A stretch of DNA of 5,031 bases from an uncultured Oscillospiraceae bacterium (GTDB taxonomy: Bacteria; Bacillota; Clostridia; Oscillospirales; Ruminococcaceae), in NCBI GenBank assembly GCA_934456315.1, contig CAKSHG010000169.1, positions 1 through 5,031 on the forward strand. The letters run 5' to 3'. The translations under genes and the position numbers were made by a program. The first letter of the stretch is position 1. Each line of letters begins with the position of its first letter. The notes beneath the pieces were generated by a model. It saw only the letters and a list, made by a program, of their open reading frames with translations. It searched no databases and had not been told where the DNA came from. Of this stretch, positions 4,959 through 5,031 are shown in pieces.

Positions 4959-5031
4959 CTTGTCGAAAAAGTATCTATCCCAGGCTGCCGAGAAAGGTGC
5001 AGATGCTAGGAACCCGCATGACGGCTAGGCT
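4959..5031. other. Unexplained tail, possibly part of a dispersed intergenic element
   Basis: These 73 bases hold no convincing gene. They contain two copies of GCTAGG (5005-5010 and 5024-5029, 19 bases apart). Read on the minus strand they give CACCTTTCTCGGCAG and then TTTTTCGACAAGC just before the palindrome. These strings remind me of intergenic sequence that recurs in gut Clostridia genomes, but that is recollection only. The window cuts the element, so its extent is unknown. Confidence 0.3.

Noticed and set aside
4782..5009. 75-codon frame starting two bases before the tRNA
   Set aside because: It translates the tRNA, its terminator and the palindrome; the apparent AGGAG upstream belongs to the leader helix.
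4846..5031. Phage or island attachment site at the tRNA 3' end
   Set aside because: No second copy of the tRNA 3' end and no integrase gene are visible in the window; the element could only lie outside it.

Overview
The window looks like chromosomal DNA from a Gram-positive gut anaerobe of class Clostridia, most plausibly Oscillospiraceae/Ruminococcaceae. This is inferred from moderately GC-rich genes separated by AT-rich spacers, AGGAG-type ribosome binding sites, consensus housekeeping promoters, a DUF2508-type small protein, and general protein resemblance. No rRNA, CRISPR array, transposase or integrase is visible.

Layout. Positions 24-1469 (+) encode a polytopic membrane protein of the polysaccharide flippase (Wzx/MVF) class, probably the last gene of a surface-polysaccharide cluster extending off the left edge. 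It converges with an XRE-type helix-turn-helix regulator (1520-2188, -). The regulator has its own near-consensus promoter, and its terminator's T-run is formed by the A-rich end of the flippase gene. A 264-bp AT-rich divergent spacer holds that promoter and several small repeats that could be operators. To its right lies a tight plus-strand gene group: a histidine phosphatase (2453-3061), a very acidic 74-residue protein resembling Imm59-type immunity proteins (3083-3307), and a TraB/GumN-family lipoprotein (3307-4302). The start codon of the lipoprotein gene overlaps the stop codon of the small gene. A DUF2508-like coiled-coil small protein (4368-4622) follows.

The right end is an RNA unit: a near-ideal sigma-A promoter (UP-like A/T tract, TTGACA, 17-bp spacer, extended TATAAT), a roughly 77-nt leader predicted to fold into a long helix with an inner GAAA-tetraloop hairpin, tRNA-Leu(GAG) with encoded CCA, and an intrinsic terminator. 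Beyond it are a 14-bp perfect palindrome and an unexplained 73-bp tail that may be part of a dispersed intergenic element.

How the genes work together is mostly inference. The divergent regulator could control itself and the phosphatase/small protein/lipoprotein group. That group might link an immunity-like cytoplasmic protein to a surface TraB-type protein, but no toxin is visible. The two points most worth checking are the structured tRNA leader and the coupled Imm59-like/TraB pair. Nothing here proves a new system.
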